A DNA stretch of 64,000 nt from Ceratodon purpureus. Lineage: Eukaryota > Streptophyta > Bryopsida > Pseudoditrichales > Ditrichaceae. Each line of letters opens with the position of its first letter. Position 1 is the first letter of the stretch. A program made the translations under genes and the position numbers. The stretch lies in assembly GCA_014871385.1 (NCBI GenBank), contig CM026426.1, positions 97,428,861 through 97,492,860 of the forward strand, given 5' to 3'. Under the pieces are notes generated by a model. The model saw nothing but the letters and a program-made list of their open reading frames with translations. It searched no databases and was not told the DNA's origin. Shown here piece after piece: positions 43,410-55,189 of the stretch.

Positions 43410-43837
43410 GTTGGAGAGAGTACCTGAGTTGGAAATTGGGGTTTCGGAATGAGGTTTACAGTAGCTCGTACCTTGCTTGCGACGCCATGGATGTTGGAAT
43501 TAGCCGTTTGTGATGGCGGAGGGTGTGTTGATAGCATGTAGTTCTCGCGGTTGATGTCAGCGACGACAACATCTGTAAGTTTTTGAATTCATAGTCGAAA
43601 ATTTCGTGCATTCTAGTGGTATGGCTAGACGGCAAACTCCCTCGTACAAAGTGTCATCCTGCATAAATTTCAAGACTTGGAGGGCAACTGGATTCCCATG
43701 AGGGTGGATCGTGATTCATGGGTTATGCTGCAACCAGCGTCGGATGGGCCTTGGGGTAAAGAGGCAAGGCGGCATGGTGGAGAAAATTTTCGGGGGGCCT
43801 TCAAAGCGCAGATCAGAGATTTCTCTTGGACCTCCAC

Positions 43838-43970
43838 GGAGCATGGAGCATGGAGCATGGAGCATGGAGCATGGAGCATGGAGCATGGAGCATGGAGCAT
43901 GGAGCATGGAGCATGGAGCATGGAGCATGGAGCATGGAGCATGGAGCATGGAGCATGGAGCATGGAGCAT
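43838..43970 (+). repeat. (GGAGCAT)19 satellite
   Basis: Exactly 19 uninterrupted copies of a heptamer (133 bp). Because 7 is not a multiple of 3, all three frames read the same heptapeptide set (EHGAWSM on the plus strand), which makes spurious open frames on both strands. Confidence 0.98.
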
Positions 43971-44050
43971 GCGATAAGGTGCTTGTGCAGCATGCATATT
44001 AGCCAAGGCATCTACGCTTGGATCCCGCGGAGGCAGCAACCAATTCGGGC

Positions 44051-44884
44051 ATGACAAACTACCTGTACGCGTCGCTTTCGGAGGATTTGGTAACCGTTGC
44101 ATCTATCCTTGGTCCCATTCTTGTGCTCCATGTTGAGATTGAAGAGGCAACACGGAATCGACAGAGCAACGCGGAGTTGCTAGACATAGGTACATTCTTT
44201 CTTGGTGGTCTGTATTTGCCTCCAACAGATGAGATGCCGTACGGGAAGGTTGAAGCACTCCCGCTTCCAGGGTTCAAAGATGTAGAGTGGCCTTTGCCAG
44301 ACATGCACACATCTAAGGCGTTTAGAACAAAGCTCACTTTCGATTTTGCAAATGCTATGAAAGCAACAACTGGTAGCAGCTTCGTCCACCACCAATGGTT
44401 TATGCCAATCCATGTTATGGTTGATTTGTTTGCGGTAGCTGCTGACAGCATTAGGCGGACACCTACACTGTTTGTTTTGAATAGTCCATCTGAGGCTCTG
44501 CTAAGCAGTCTGATGAACCCAGGGTGGAACAAGAAGTTCGACATTGGCCAAGATGTCATCAAGTGCGTTGCCAACAGGTCCAGCATTGTCTTCCGCTATC
44601 ATGTGGGAAGGCAGACATTATACATCAGGTTCATGTATACAAGGTATAGGGGGGCTGCCAGCAGTAAGTGGGAAGCGATGGATCACCTACCAAAGGAGGT
44701 GATGGTGGAAGTGTCTTGTATGTTTAGGGAGAACCTGCAGCCAACATTCGAAGTTGGCAAGGGCTGGCCAATATCCCACCTGCGGCACGAAATTGCAATG
44801 GCACTTGGAGATGACGTACATGGGCAGTACTACCTGGTTGTGATAGAGGCCAACGGTGTTCGTGAGAAAAAAGTACGAGTCTAG
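44051..44884 (+). CDS. Orphan protein, 277 aa
   Basis: ATG 44051 to TAG 44884, one exon, no interruptions. The frame is open 11 codons upstream of the ATG. The protein has no signal peptide. It is an alpha/beta-looking sequence with Pro-rich loops (GGLYLPPTDEMPYGKVEALP) and a conserved-looking centre (SSFVHHQWFMPIHVMVDLFA; RYHVGRQTLYIRFMYTRYRG). The last 60 residues resemble a ubiquitin-like fold in pattern only (VMVEVSCMFRENLQPTFEV, then HLRHEI and YYLVVIEANG). I do not recognise the family. It may be a host gene or a DNA-transposon ORF. It lies 80 bp beyond the heptamer satellite. Confidence 0.55.
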   Translation: MTNYLYASLSEDLVTVASILGPILVLHVEIEEATRNRQSNAELLDIGTFFLGGLYLPPTDEMPYGKVEALPLPGFKDVEWPLPDMHTSKAFRTKLTFDFANAMKATTGSSFVHHQWFMPIHVMVDLFAVAADSIRRTPTLFVLNSPSEALLSSLMNPGWNKKFDIGQDVIKCVANRSSIVFRYHVGRQTLYIRFMYTRYRGAASSKWEAMDHLPKEVMVEVSCMFRENLQPTFEVGKGWPISHLRHEIAMALGDDVHGQYYLVVIEANGVREKKVRV

Positions 44885-45229
44885 GCGAATTCATCGTGTC
44901 ATTTAGATGAGTTCGGAATTGGCTGTTCAGAGCTCCTTGCTACCAGCAATCGAAAATGACTCGATTTGTTAGGTGCAGATCAACCAACGCCATAAGAGAC
45001 ACCTTACAGCTGCGGATGTCACGATTCCCAAAAGGATCAAGATTGTGGAGCTGTAGGAAAAGTGATTTTGTGGATGGGTAGTTATAGTATGTGGGATGTC
45101 ATTAGGTTCTTTGCCAAGTCGTTAGTGAGTTCACGTAGTGGTTTTGCTTACCATTCAGGACTTTCTGTGGGACTTCCTCTATTAACGTGTTGTATACGGC
45201 AAATTTGAAGTACCCTTGATCTTCGTATT

Positions 45230-45880
45230 GCCAGCGGAAATAAAAAACCAAAACCGTTGCAATTATGAAATGAATCCTAGGGTGCAAATGGAAAATAAAA
45301 TAAAAGAATTGGAGTCTAAAGAATGGCCGGGGTTTCAAAGAGCTCGGGTCTGAAGAGAAAAATTGCTTAGAACTTGTGGTGGCGCCATTGATGGTGGAGC
45401 CTGTTGCCAGCGCAAAATAAGAAATAAAAACAATTGCAAACAAGAGACCACATAAGTTGCAAATACCTTATGGAGTATGGCACTTGACATATATAAAGTA
45501 ATTAAGAAAGAATGTAAAGTTTGCCATTTCTTTTGTAGAGGTTGGCTGCTTCGTGAACTTGGTGCTTTGAACTGGCAGTGGCGGGTACAATGCAGCCTTT
45601 GCTGCCAACGCAGATAAAAGAGGGGAAAGTTGCAAATTAAAAAAGAACCACGGTTGATTATAATAGAATAAGATAAGAATAAACACAATTGTACATAAGA
45701 AATGAAGTAGGTCGCATATAGAAAATAATAGCAATTGCAAATATAAAATGAACCATGGTTGCAAAAAATGAAATAAGAAGAAAAAGAGAAAAAGAGAGCT
45801 TGCAAATAGAAATGGCAACTAAAATGCTGCCCTCGTTGTTGGCAGTCCCCAATAAAGAAGAAATACAGTTGCAAATAAAA
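45230..45880. repeat. Interspersed TTGCAAAT-type repeats
   Basis: About eight TTGCAA(A/T) words, often followed by an A-rich run and AATGAACCA.GG. They occur for example near 45258, 45428, 45460, 45632, 45733, 45760, 45801 and 45869. This is a diffuse, decayed tandem array in otherwise gene-free DNA (44885-46047). Confidence 0.5.
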
Positions 45881-46047
45881 ACAATGAGTTACAAGAATGC
45901 CATTTCTCTCAAAGAGACATGGCACTCTAGAGGCAAATTGTTTTCAACTTCGAAAAAGTTTGAGAAGGGTGGCCCATAAAAGTCTAGACCTAAAGTCACT
46001 GCCAGCAAACTCCTTACCCAGCCTAGAAAACTGTCCAAGGTGGGAAT

Positions 46048-47556
46048 CTACTCCACGGCTGCATTAGTGGCAATTGCCTCAACAAAACTCGACAGGCCCT
46101 CCATGTTGGTGTCGTCCTCGTTCTTCTCACCTCCATCTGCTCCTTGCGTGGTGGTGGAGAAGTCACGGTTCCCATCTCCGGATAGGGCTGCCTGGGTCTC
46201 ATGAAGAGAGACCCGGGTGGCATTGAACACTACAGAGTCTGAGTCGGGGTGAGCATCCTTTGCAGTTGCTGCCAACAAACAAGAATTAGTAAAGAAGTTC
46301 TATTCGGATGTAGCAATGTGTGGGTAGGTTAAAGGGCAACAAACCTAGATTGCCCATGGCAGGAGCGGGCCGTTTGTTGAGATCCGTCAATGGACCAGGA
46401 CCGACTGCGGTGGCATGCTTGGCTTTCTTCCATGGAAGTGATGGCAGAGAGGGGATTGCGAGCCTCTTCCTGCGAGCACAAGGTGAAGCGGGCTCGGCCA
46501 GAAGAATCTCCTCGGTGAGGCGTAATTCTTCCGCGGCCTTGGAGTCAAGGTCGAAGCCCCACTGTCTAAGCCACCCTCCAGTCATACCCTGCTTGCATCG
46601 ACGACATCGGGCGTCCTGGGAGAAAACCGCCTCAAACATACAATGGGGTCGTGCCAAGCAGCTGCACGTTAGAGGTACGCAATAGGTCTCAACGAAGTAA
46701 CACTTGTAGAAGGGGCATGGGTCATTGAGGGCTATTGGCAACACGTCAAACTGCCATGGGTAACGAGCCAACACTTTCTTCGGTCGCAAGAAGGCTGATG
46801 CCAACTCCAAGGCCGAGATCTCTGCTGTCAACGCGGCAATCTCAGCATGCCGTTTCTCCTCATTGGCTTCCATCTCCTCCAACTTCTTGTAGATTCTATC
46901 AATTCGACCCTGGGCCTCCTCTGCTGCCCTGCTTGCAAGAGACAGCTTGTCTTGGCCTAAATGGGCCACCTAATCGAAGCGCCTCTTCTCTTGATTGTTG
47001 CCAGGAGCCGCGGCTTTCTTGGCGGCTTTGTGGGCGGAGAAGACGTCTTCATAGAGCTTGGACTCCTCTTCCTCCTTGGTCTTCATGTAGGCCCGTTGGT
47101 TCGCAAGGTTGAGCTTGACGCGGTCCCGATTGGCCTCCACCTTCACAAGTGCAGCCTCCAACGACTTCTTCTTCAGGCACTGCTACTTTAGGACCGACTT
47201 TGGATCCGTTGCCACCAAGGGCTGCACCTTGATGGCATCGGTAGCTGGCTTCCGCTTCTTCTCCTCCATGGTCTTCACAGGAGCGGGCAGGGATGTAGGA
47301 GCTCTGACCTTCTTCGCCTCCGCGGCCTTCACGTAGTCGGCTGTATGCCTACCCAGCAGAAAGGGGGCAAGGTGGTGGAGTTGACCTACGAGTGCAGGGG
47401 GTAAGGCCTCCAAATTAAATGCATCGTCCCACGGCGTCTCAACTCCATCCTCCTCCTTGCTGTCAGCAACCGCGTGGTCGTCCTTCTTCACCTCCTTCTC
47501 GGCCTGCTCCTCCCCCCTAGAAGCCGCGGCCCTTCCCTTCCTACAGCTCGACATCC
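46048..47556 (-). pseudogene. Coiled-coil and Cys-rich protein gene, two in-frame stops
   Basis: ATG 47556 follows a 3' splice-like TACCAG, suggesting a spliced leader. One continuous frame runs to 46345, an intron of 76 bp (46269-46344, GT-AG) follows, and the last exon ends at 46048. Order: acidic/basic N-terminus; a Lys/Glu-rich coiled coil (KVEANRDRVKLNLANQRAYM; then EEMEANEEKRHAEIAAL). A Cys-rich, zinc-binding-like block comes next (CPFYKCYF...CSCLARPHC...CRRCKQG, about 46710-46580), then a KRLAIPSLPSLPWKKAKH nuclear-type basic patch and an acidic tail. In-frame TAG at 47183-47185 and 46970-46972 break it, both at places where Gln would fit. About 490 codons. Family unknown; a transposon accessory or nuclear regulator is possible. 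Confidence 0.55.
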
Positions 47557-47867
47557 CTAGCACTGGTAGTGCAAAAACAAAACGTTTTATGACAGGGGGT
47601 GCTAGCACATGACAGCTGAAAAAGGAAAGACCAGTAACACTCAATTATTCTTGCGGATTAGATTAGTTAAGTTGTTACCCAAAAATCTTATAGAACAGAG
47701 GACTCTGGCAGCCATGGCTGAGCTTTGACCCTCACAACTTTGCCATGGCCGATGCACTCTAACTCAATAGGGAAAAGACAATGAGAAGAAGAGAGAGCAG
47801 TGGGCCGGCATCTTACCTCGGAGCTCTGCAAGGCAGTCTGCGCGTGAAGAATCCGAGCAGCTTGCCC

Positions 47868-48060
47868 AATGCGCCTAACCTCCTTGCGGTGCAACCCTCG
47901 AATGCGCCTGACCTCCTTGCAGTGCATCCCTCAAATGCGCCTGAGGTCCTTGGGGTGCAGCCCCCGAATGCGGTTGAGCTCCTTGCGCCCCAACTCCTTG
48001 CGCCGCAGCTCCTTCTCCCCGACCTCCTTCTGCCGCAGCTCCTTGCGCCGCAGCTCCACC
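47868..48060 (+). repeat. Nested minisatellites: 33-bp then 15-bp units
   Basis: Three to four 33-bp units (AATGCGCCTGACCTCCTTGC...) are followed by about six 15-bp units (CTCCTTGCGCCGCAG type). Both periods are multiples of 3. The plus frame 47781-48074 therefore reads NAPDLLAVHPS and APQLL repeats; I do not consider it a secure gene. Confidence 0.85.
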
Positions 48061-50220
48061 CTGCTGCCCTCTGATGCTGCTCCTTCCTCCGCTCCTTGCA
48101 GCGCACCCCGCTCGCCTTAGCTGCTACTCCTTCCTCCGCTCCTCATCGCAACTGCTCCTTCCCCCGCTCCCTGCAGCGCACCCACTCCTCGTCGCTGCTG
48201 CCCCGTCCTCCGCTCCACAGAGTGCACCCCGCTCTACCTGAGTGGGCTCAGCACCGCTAGCGACGTCGTTTGCTGGCACCCCCCAGCTCCTGACCCTGTT
48301 GCTCCTTGCCGCACCCAACCCTGCTACTTCCCTCTACTCCTCAGCTGCTCTCCCTCGCTCCGCACCCTGCAGCTCCTCCCTCAGTTGAATCTCCGGCTGC
48401 CCCCTCCTCCACGGCTCGCTCTTCATGCTGCAGCCCCTTCGACCTGCAGACTGCAACCGCCCCTTTCCTTCTTGGAAGCTCCTGCTGCTGCTCTTCGTCA
48501 CATGCTCCGCTCCTCAACGGCAAGAAGGGGGTGCGTGATCGCGACGCCGCCCTCTTCTAATTTGATCTCTCCCCGGCGCCCACAACACGACTTGCTTACT
48601 GCAATCGCCCGCGCGCTTGCTAAAAGCAAGAGGACGGCTGCAGCTGCTCTACGAACCTTGAGGTGTTGGAGTCAACCACGTGCGGCGTATGGGAAGAAGG
48701 CTAGAAACGAGGTGGTGAAACTCATGCTGGAGACAACCAACTAGGCTGACTGTAGAGTCAAGAGGGGTTGTACGGATGCTTTTAGGGGAGGGGGGGTTTG
48801 GGTTGGGTTGAAAGTCTCAAATGGAGTTAAATCAAGGGAGGTTGAGGAGTTGGTGGGAGCTCTCATTTTGAGCCTTAATTGCCACTCCATGCAAATCATT
48901 GCCACGGCCCTAAACAACACATCCCCATTTGATGTGGGTACTTCTAAAATCGTTTAAGAAACTAAAATCTTAATTTGAGGGTGACTAGTACATTTGATTA
49001 TTAAGACACACTAATTACGGAGATTAAGACACTAGGCCAGAGTTGCGTCAAAGATAACGCCGTTTAACGCGGTTTTTAATGCGGTTTAACGTGGATTTTT
49101 TGACTAGTCCAAAGTGACGCGCCCTGTCACATTGGTCTTTTGATTATGACGCAGCACGTCATGGCACGTTTAACGATTTAACGTGCGCACGTCACTTCTA
49201 TTAAACCACGTTACTTGGAATAGCCAGAAGTTACATGGGGTCAATAAATCAAGGGAGTTACTTTTTGCAACATGAGCATTTCCTGATGTTTTTCTTTCCA
49301 CGTTGGATTTTACGTGGGTATTTCCCTCCATTGTCCATTCCACATGAGATATTGCGTGGCAGTTGACGTGGCAGTTGATTTTCAATGGTTGAGATTGTGA
49401 TACGTGTCATGATCATGGATCGGAGAATATTTGCGGATGCATTTATGGTGTCGGATTTTGTATGTTTACAGAAACAGTTTAGGGTGACGGTTTTTGTGTG
49501 TTTACGTAAATGTAGTGCGACGTGCTTTGTATGTTCTCGTAAACGTAGTGTGGACGTTCATTATAACGTGTTAGGACGCTCATAAACGCATGTGTCACGT
49601 ATTTGAATGCGTTTTGAAAATTTCCCTTATCCCCTCACATTTATATGCAAATTACTGCTTAAAATGTAGTGGTATTGAAGCTCTTAAGAGGGATCAAGTA
49701 ACCTTTAATATCGTAACATTTTCTTCACATTACTAGAATTCATCCAAATGTTCTAGTCTACGTGCCTTTACTCTGTTTATTAATTTTATTTGAAATTATC
49801 TCGTATTTTGTATTAACTTCCTCTATTCTATCTATCTTGTTAATGGAGTTGAAAGAGTCCTTTCATTTTATTTTATCTTTCATTTTATTTTCTTTTTTAT
49901 TTTCTTTATCTCCTTGATATTATTTTCAAACTTAATATTTTTTTTGCCTTTATTTTTTTTTTCTTTTTTAATTTCATTTTTTAAAATTTATTTAATTTAT
50001 TTTTATTTTTATTTTTTTAAAATGCTAAATGACTTCTGCACAACCCTCTTCCTTTTTCATTAAGTTTAGGAGGATGACAACTTTTAAATGAAGGAAAAGC
50101 AGATTTTCAAGGGCGCCAAGCATCTTCTTCAGGGATATTAAAGTTAAGATTATGGAATGTCTCTTCCTCTTTTGTATTGGTGTTTTGTGAAGCTCTTTTC
50201 CGTAGTGGCGGACAACGGTC
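48061..50220. other. No secure gene
   Basis: 48.06-48.75 kb is GC-rich with open frames on both strands that look compositional. 48.9-49.6 kb is rich in AACG and ACGTG words (for example 49048-49100, 49140-49215, 49500-49590) and may be a decayed transposon end. 49.7-50.0 kb is T-rich. Confidence 0.35.
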
Positions 50221-50688
50221 ATGGAAGACGTCAGAGATATTATTGTTTCACTCGCTGACGATGTTGGCCCATTTCAACCATATGTTGAGGTGGAGGAGGA
50301 GGAGGTGATGGCCAACAGCCAAGGGCGTCCTTTGACAACGGATGTGGATGTATAGTACAATCGGATGTGAGAGCTGACCCTCTACCTTCAGAAAGTTCAG
50401 ATGAGATTATAGTGCCGGAGGAGGTCGCAGATGTGCCTTTGCAACCTCATGCATACTCAAAGGTTGGAAAGATCCCAAGGGGACCCTAGTCTTGGGAATC
50501 AGTGAATCGGAGGCGGGAAGGTGGGCCATTGTTGAAACGTTCATACCAAGGACACTTGCCAAGTGCGGGACCAAAAGTGAATGTGAATGTAGTTTGTCCT
50601 ATAGTACAGTCAAAGGCTGGCGGTCCTGCTGATAGTGTAGTGGGAAAACTTAAACGTGTTAGGTTCAAAGATTAGGACGTCTAATAAC
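50221..50688 (+). pseudogene. Small acidic-to-basic ORF remnant
   Basis: Starts MEDVRDIIVSLADDVGPF. After a frameshift it continues as SESSDEIIVPEEVADVPLQP and ends with a basic GKLKRVRFKD. At least one in-frame TAG. It lies just beyond the 3' end of MULE copy C on the opposite strand. Family unknown. Confidence 0.25.
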
Positions 50689-50926
50689 AAGTATATGTTA
50701 GGTGTAATAAAGGGCACATGTCAGGGGATATGAGGTATATAGTGCACTTGTTCAAGATAGAATGTATTGAAATAGAATGCAATCAATGTGAACGACAAAG
50801 CCTTTATAAAGTAAAAGTCAATACAACTTCTGTGTTGCTGACTCAGTACATGGGATACTACCAAAATCATTCACTACGTGATCAATGGCCATTGTGGAAA
50901 TGGCAGTTCTAAAGAAGGAGTGCTAC

Positions 50927-51684
50927 CTACTTCTTCGCCAAGGGGTGACTCAAGATTCCACTCTCTAGGAGTAGCTTGACCTCGTTGAAGCTAAAGGTAG
51001 GCGCATGGATGAAAAGCTCGGCTTTGGGATCACGGTTGCAGACCTTCAAGAGTATGTAATACATGTGCTTACAGTACGTGAACTGAATCTTGCCTGGGAA
51101 CGTAGTCATCGTCTTCTTGAATGTTGGGCAAGTGCAACCTGGGTAAGAACTGATGGTAATCTAGTACCGTGTGATGTGAGGAGCAATGCCCGAGTCCAGC
51201 CCAATGATGCAACCATGGCCCGGCTGAGGTATCATAGTGACGGAACGGAGGCGCGTTTTGAGCGACTCGGAGGAGCCCATAGAGAGTCGCTACGCCGGGT
51301 TGGGGCAAGTCGCAATGTGTTTGACCATCTTACCATCTCTCCTACCAGGGTGGCGGTCAACATCTAGAGGAACTGGCACCAAACTGAGATTTGCAGGAGG
51401 CGGGGCAAACAAGAAGAGGCGTCTTGGGGAGACCGGCGTTTTCTACAGAAGTTGAAACCGTGCTGCTTCGAGGGCAAGAATCTCAGTGAGTTTCAGGTTA
51501 GTACCTAGTTTTAGTGGCCAGACCTCTGGAATCGCGGGCACTTCCTGATCCTTCGAGTAGTGTGCTATCCACTTGCGCCTTGTGCCTTTCATGCAGCGCT
51601 CAGTATCATCGGAGCAGAAGAAGAACTCTGTCTTCTTAGTTGTGTTCCTGCGAATGTTTATCAAAACTCCGGTGTAGGTCGGTT
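50927..51684 (-). pseudogene. MULE transposase, copy C, C-terminal fragment
   Basis: Matches the C-terminal third of copy A. Segments are FFFCSDDTERCMKGTRRKW, then KLGTNLKLTEILALEA, the SWIM finger (CTCP...YCKHMYYILLKVC) and a conserved end (FSFNEVKLLLESGILSHPLA). In-frame TAG at 51290-51292 and 51161-51163 replace CAG seen in copies B and A. Homology stops abruptly at about 51684, where unrelated DNA begins (TTGTAATTGG), so the 5' two thirds were lost or displaced by an insertion. Confidence 0.75.
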
Positions 51685-51900
51685 GTAATTGGTAAAATTT
51701 ACAAATTGTGGTAAGTCACGGGAATAGGTCTTTTTGTTTAGCTTTTAACGTAACTAAAGGTCACTGTAGTAAGTAAAGAATAATAGAATGCAAAGTATTT
51801 CCTTAAAAGAATCTCTTTATAACTCTGATGTCTTAATTACCCCAAGTCACATATCACCCAAGTAATCCATACTCTCAATTGGTTCAAGGGTAATGGGAGT

Positions 51901-53135
51901 TCAATTTGACAAGTACCATCTCCCGGTTTATTGCCATCACTCCCTTCCAAGTTCAATTAGACAATGCATTTATTATGCATATGCAAGTTCATTCATTACT
52001 AGGTTAGAATCTAGTGTTCAACCTATTTATGCCTATGAATGATGCTTTGGGATATGTTATGATAGATTAACTTATCTCAAGCAACTCCTTGCTTGTCTTC
52101 ATCTTTTTCCTCCCATCCATCGCATTTCAAATAGACATGTAATCACTGTCTACTCATTCACATTCAATCACACTCCAAGTCTACCATTCATTACAACTAT
52201 ACTTCTCAATTGTATTACTCAATTACAATGACTGTACTATTGCTCAGTTGAATACATTCAAGTTTTATTATAATGAGAACTAATAATCACTAAGGCTGAT
52301 CACTCCTTAATAATTAATGTCACTTTTATCCATCAATGTACTCAATCTGTCTTCCATAAACTCTAAGTCATTCTCAGTCTTCCATTTCAGACGGCCAATC
52401 TAATTTAAAAGACTATCAAGTAATACTTACTTCATTGTTCCAGTACTCACATGGAACTCTCATTCTCCATAATTCCCATTTACAACAATGCAATGTCAAT
52501 TGGACAAACTGTTGTGTTTATTTCCCATAATTTCTGTTTTCTATTCACTCAGTAACTCTTCCTTCGTTCTGAGTTCAAATAGACAATCTCACCCACTGTT
52601 CACTCTGCTCCATCAGCATCTTCGATTTCAATTAGACAGTATCCAGTGAGAGTCACCACATTCACTGTAACTCTCACCAACTCTCCACTGTGTCAATTAG
52701 ACATGGTCCATGCAAGTCAAGTTGACAATGTATGCATGCCCATGGATGCATACTGAAGCACCATCTTGTCCATTTGACCAGTGACAACTAGACATTATGC
52801 AGCAAGCAATCTGAATTCAATTGTCAATTAGACAGTAGCCAATGTGCTCCAGTGCTCCATTCTGATTCTACAATTCTGCAGATTAATATACTGTGCATCA
52901 TATCTACAGTTCAATTTGACAAAGAGCATTGTGAATCAATTATACAGTGAGCTACTCAGAGTCAAGTTGACAATCAATTAGACAATGGAATTCTATTTTT
53001 ATATTTTTTACATAATGTGACTATCACTCACACAGTGTTGTGTGGTGTGGTGAAGTAATTCTTTCTTCTTCCTTAATTCCTAGTTATGCCTTAATTTCTA
53101 AAAGGTGTGCATGTACGTAGAGTCAATTTGACAAG
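51901..53135. repeat. Array of interspersed TCAATTAGACA-type motifs
   Basis: At least fourteen copies of TCAA(T/G)T(A/T)GACA(A/G) are scattered over 1.2 kb. Examples lie near 51902, 51955, 52498, 52628, 52687, 52709, 52824, 52914, 52942, 52962, 52973 and 53122. Spacing is irregular, so this is not a tandem repeat. It starts 0.2 kb after the break in MULE copy C and may be regulatory or subterminal DNA of the inserted element. Confidence 0.6.
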
Positions 53136-54119
53136 TCGTGTCTCTAGGTAGGGTCACCCACCTTCCGATGCCCACCTTCTCGCGCCTACCTCGCGCGCCT
53201 CACCCAGCTTCCGCAACCTCCACGGTGCTTTACCGCCGACCCCTTCGCTGCTGCACGGTCGTGCACCCCAGCTCCCGCGCCAAGACTGCGCCCCCCTCCG
53301 GCAGCAGCTCAGTTGCGAGCTCGTTCCTCAGGTCGGAGGTGCGGGACTCCCTCTGCTGTCAGCAACGTTGTAAAGAGGGGGGGAGGAGAGCACTCCTGCC
53401 CCTCTTGACACCGCGGGGGTTTGCAAGCCTGCGGTCATGGGTGTTTGACCGGGGCATTAATGTACTCCCCCTCTCAGCCTGTCCCATCACATTAACGAGC
53501 TAAAAAAAATGTCATCAATTCCGGAAATAAGAGAAGTGGTTGGGAAATTTTTAATAAATTATTATAATTTTTAATAAATCTCGAAGATCATAAAAAAAAA
53601 AAACTAGAAAAACAATGGGAGGAAAAACATAAAGAGTGGAGGAAAAATATAAAGTATGGGAAAAATAAAAAAAACAATGGGAGGAAAAACATAAAGAATG
53701 GACGAAAAATATAAAGAATAGGGGGAAAAAAAAAGTAAAAAAACAATGGGAGGAAAAACATAAAGAATGGAAGGAAAAAAACAAATAAAGACAAAATAGA
53801 AACCAAGAGGAGAATAAAACCTTATTTGTGCTTTGAAATTAATTATTTAAAAAAAATAAAAAAATAAAAAAATAAAAAAATAAAAAAAACACAACAACAC
53901 GATGAAAATCTAAACAAAACAAAACCTTAAAAAATGAAAGATAAGAGAGCTGTCTGAAATCTATATTGAAAAAGAATTAAATGAAGAAATAATAAAAACC
54001 AAATGGAAATAAAAGGAATTGAATAAAAAAATGGGAAGGGAGAAAAAAGGAAAAAAAAAACATAAAGAGGGACAAAAAAGAGTTGGAGGACCAGAACGAG
54101 AAAGTGACCGAAAATGGGG
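53136..54119. other. GC-rich island then A-rich low-complexity DNA
   Basis: 53.15-53.5 kb is GC-rich, with a plus frame of 121 codons that has no recognisable domain. From 53.5 kb the DNA becomes A-rich with a repeated GGGAGGAAAAACATAAAGA unit (about 53618-53765). Confidence 0.4.
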
Positions 54120-54525
54120 AAGAGAAAAAATGAAATTTGAAAAATAAAAAGGTTTATAGATTATTATTCATATTTGAGAAATTGAATAATATGACTTGTA
54201 TAAGTTTATGGAATTCTTATAATCTTATTTCCTATATCTCCGCCGGAAGTATATTTGGTTCTACTATTTCATTTTTAATTTTTTTTGGGATATTTCTTAC
54301 TTTTCCTACCAAGTAGTTTATTTTATTTCTAAATTTTTTTATTTATATGTTATAATTCTGGTAAATTTAAAAATATCAAAACTCAGAAAAAAAAATCTAT
54401 AAAATTGGGAACTATCCAAAAAATAATAGACTTTCTCTTTCGTATTTTGTGCTTCTCTGAAATAAAATAAGTGATCTTCAATTTTTTATATTCAAAAAAA
54501 GAGATAAACATAAAATTAAAAAACA
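54120..54525 (+). repeat. AT-rich direct repeat, copy 1
   Basis: Contains TTATTATTCATAT.... GACTTGTATAAGTTTATG and AATAGACTTTCTCTTTC. Repeated in the same order at 55190-55595. Confidence 0.8.
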
Positions 54526-55189
54526 TAAATCCATTAAAGGCATCTACAATAAATTTGAAAAAATATAATAACTGATGAACTTGTCTCCTCGACCCGGTCG
54601 TGTAGACAATATTCATAAATAGGAGAAAAAAAAAAAAAAGGACCGAAATCGAAACAAAATATCATGAATTTTTGAAATAAATTTAAGAAGAGCGCCTTTC
54701 ATTAATTATAAATGAGAAACCATGTTATGAACAAGTAAAGTTCACACTAAAATAGGGAGAAAAAAGAAAAAATAAAATAAAATGTATCTCCAGAAAATGG
54801 GTAGAGAAAAAAAAAAAAAAAAAAAAAGGAGGAAAGAATCCGAAATAAAGAAATAATAAAAAGTGATAAAAACCCAAAACAAGAAAAGGTCTAAAACAAT
54901 GATTGGTGGGAAAATTAAATAAAATTGGGAGAAAGGAAATAATATAATCTTAACAATTATTAACTTTTGATTATCTTAAAAAACCAACAACTATTAATCA
55001 TGTCTTATCTAATGTTAGTTCATTGTACAGTTTCTGTATCTAGGAAAAAATTACTTAAAGAAAAGGGACAAAAAAAGGAAAGAAATTGATTAGGACCATA
55101 ATAAAGGAAACCCAAAAATAACCATTGTTAGGAAACAAAACAAAAACTCTTAATTAGTAGTTCAGAAGGGGACTCTCGATAAAATCAAA

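Noticed and set aside
43677-44102. Open frames on both strands with EHGAWSM or APCSMLH repeats
   Set aside because: They come from the (GGAGCAT)19 heptamer, which is open in every frame.
47781-48074. Plus-strand NAPDLLAV-repeat protein as a real gene
   Set aside because: It is driven by nested minisatellites; no promoter or flanking exons are seen.
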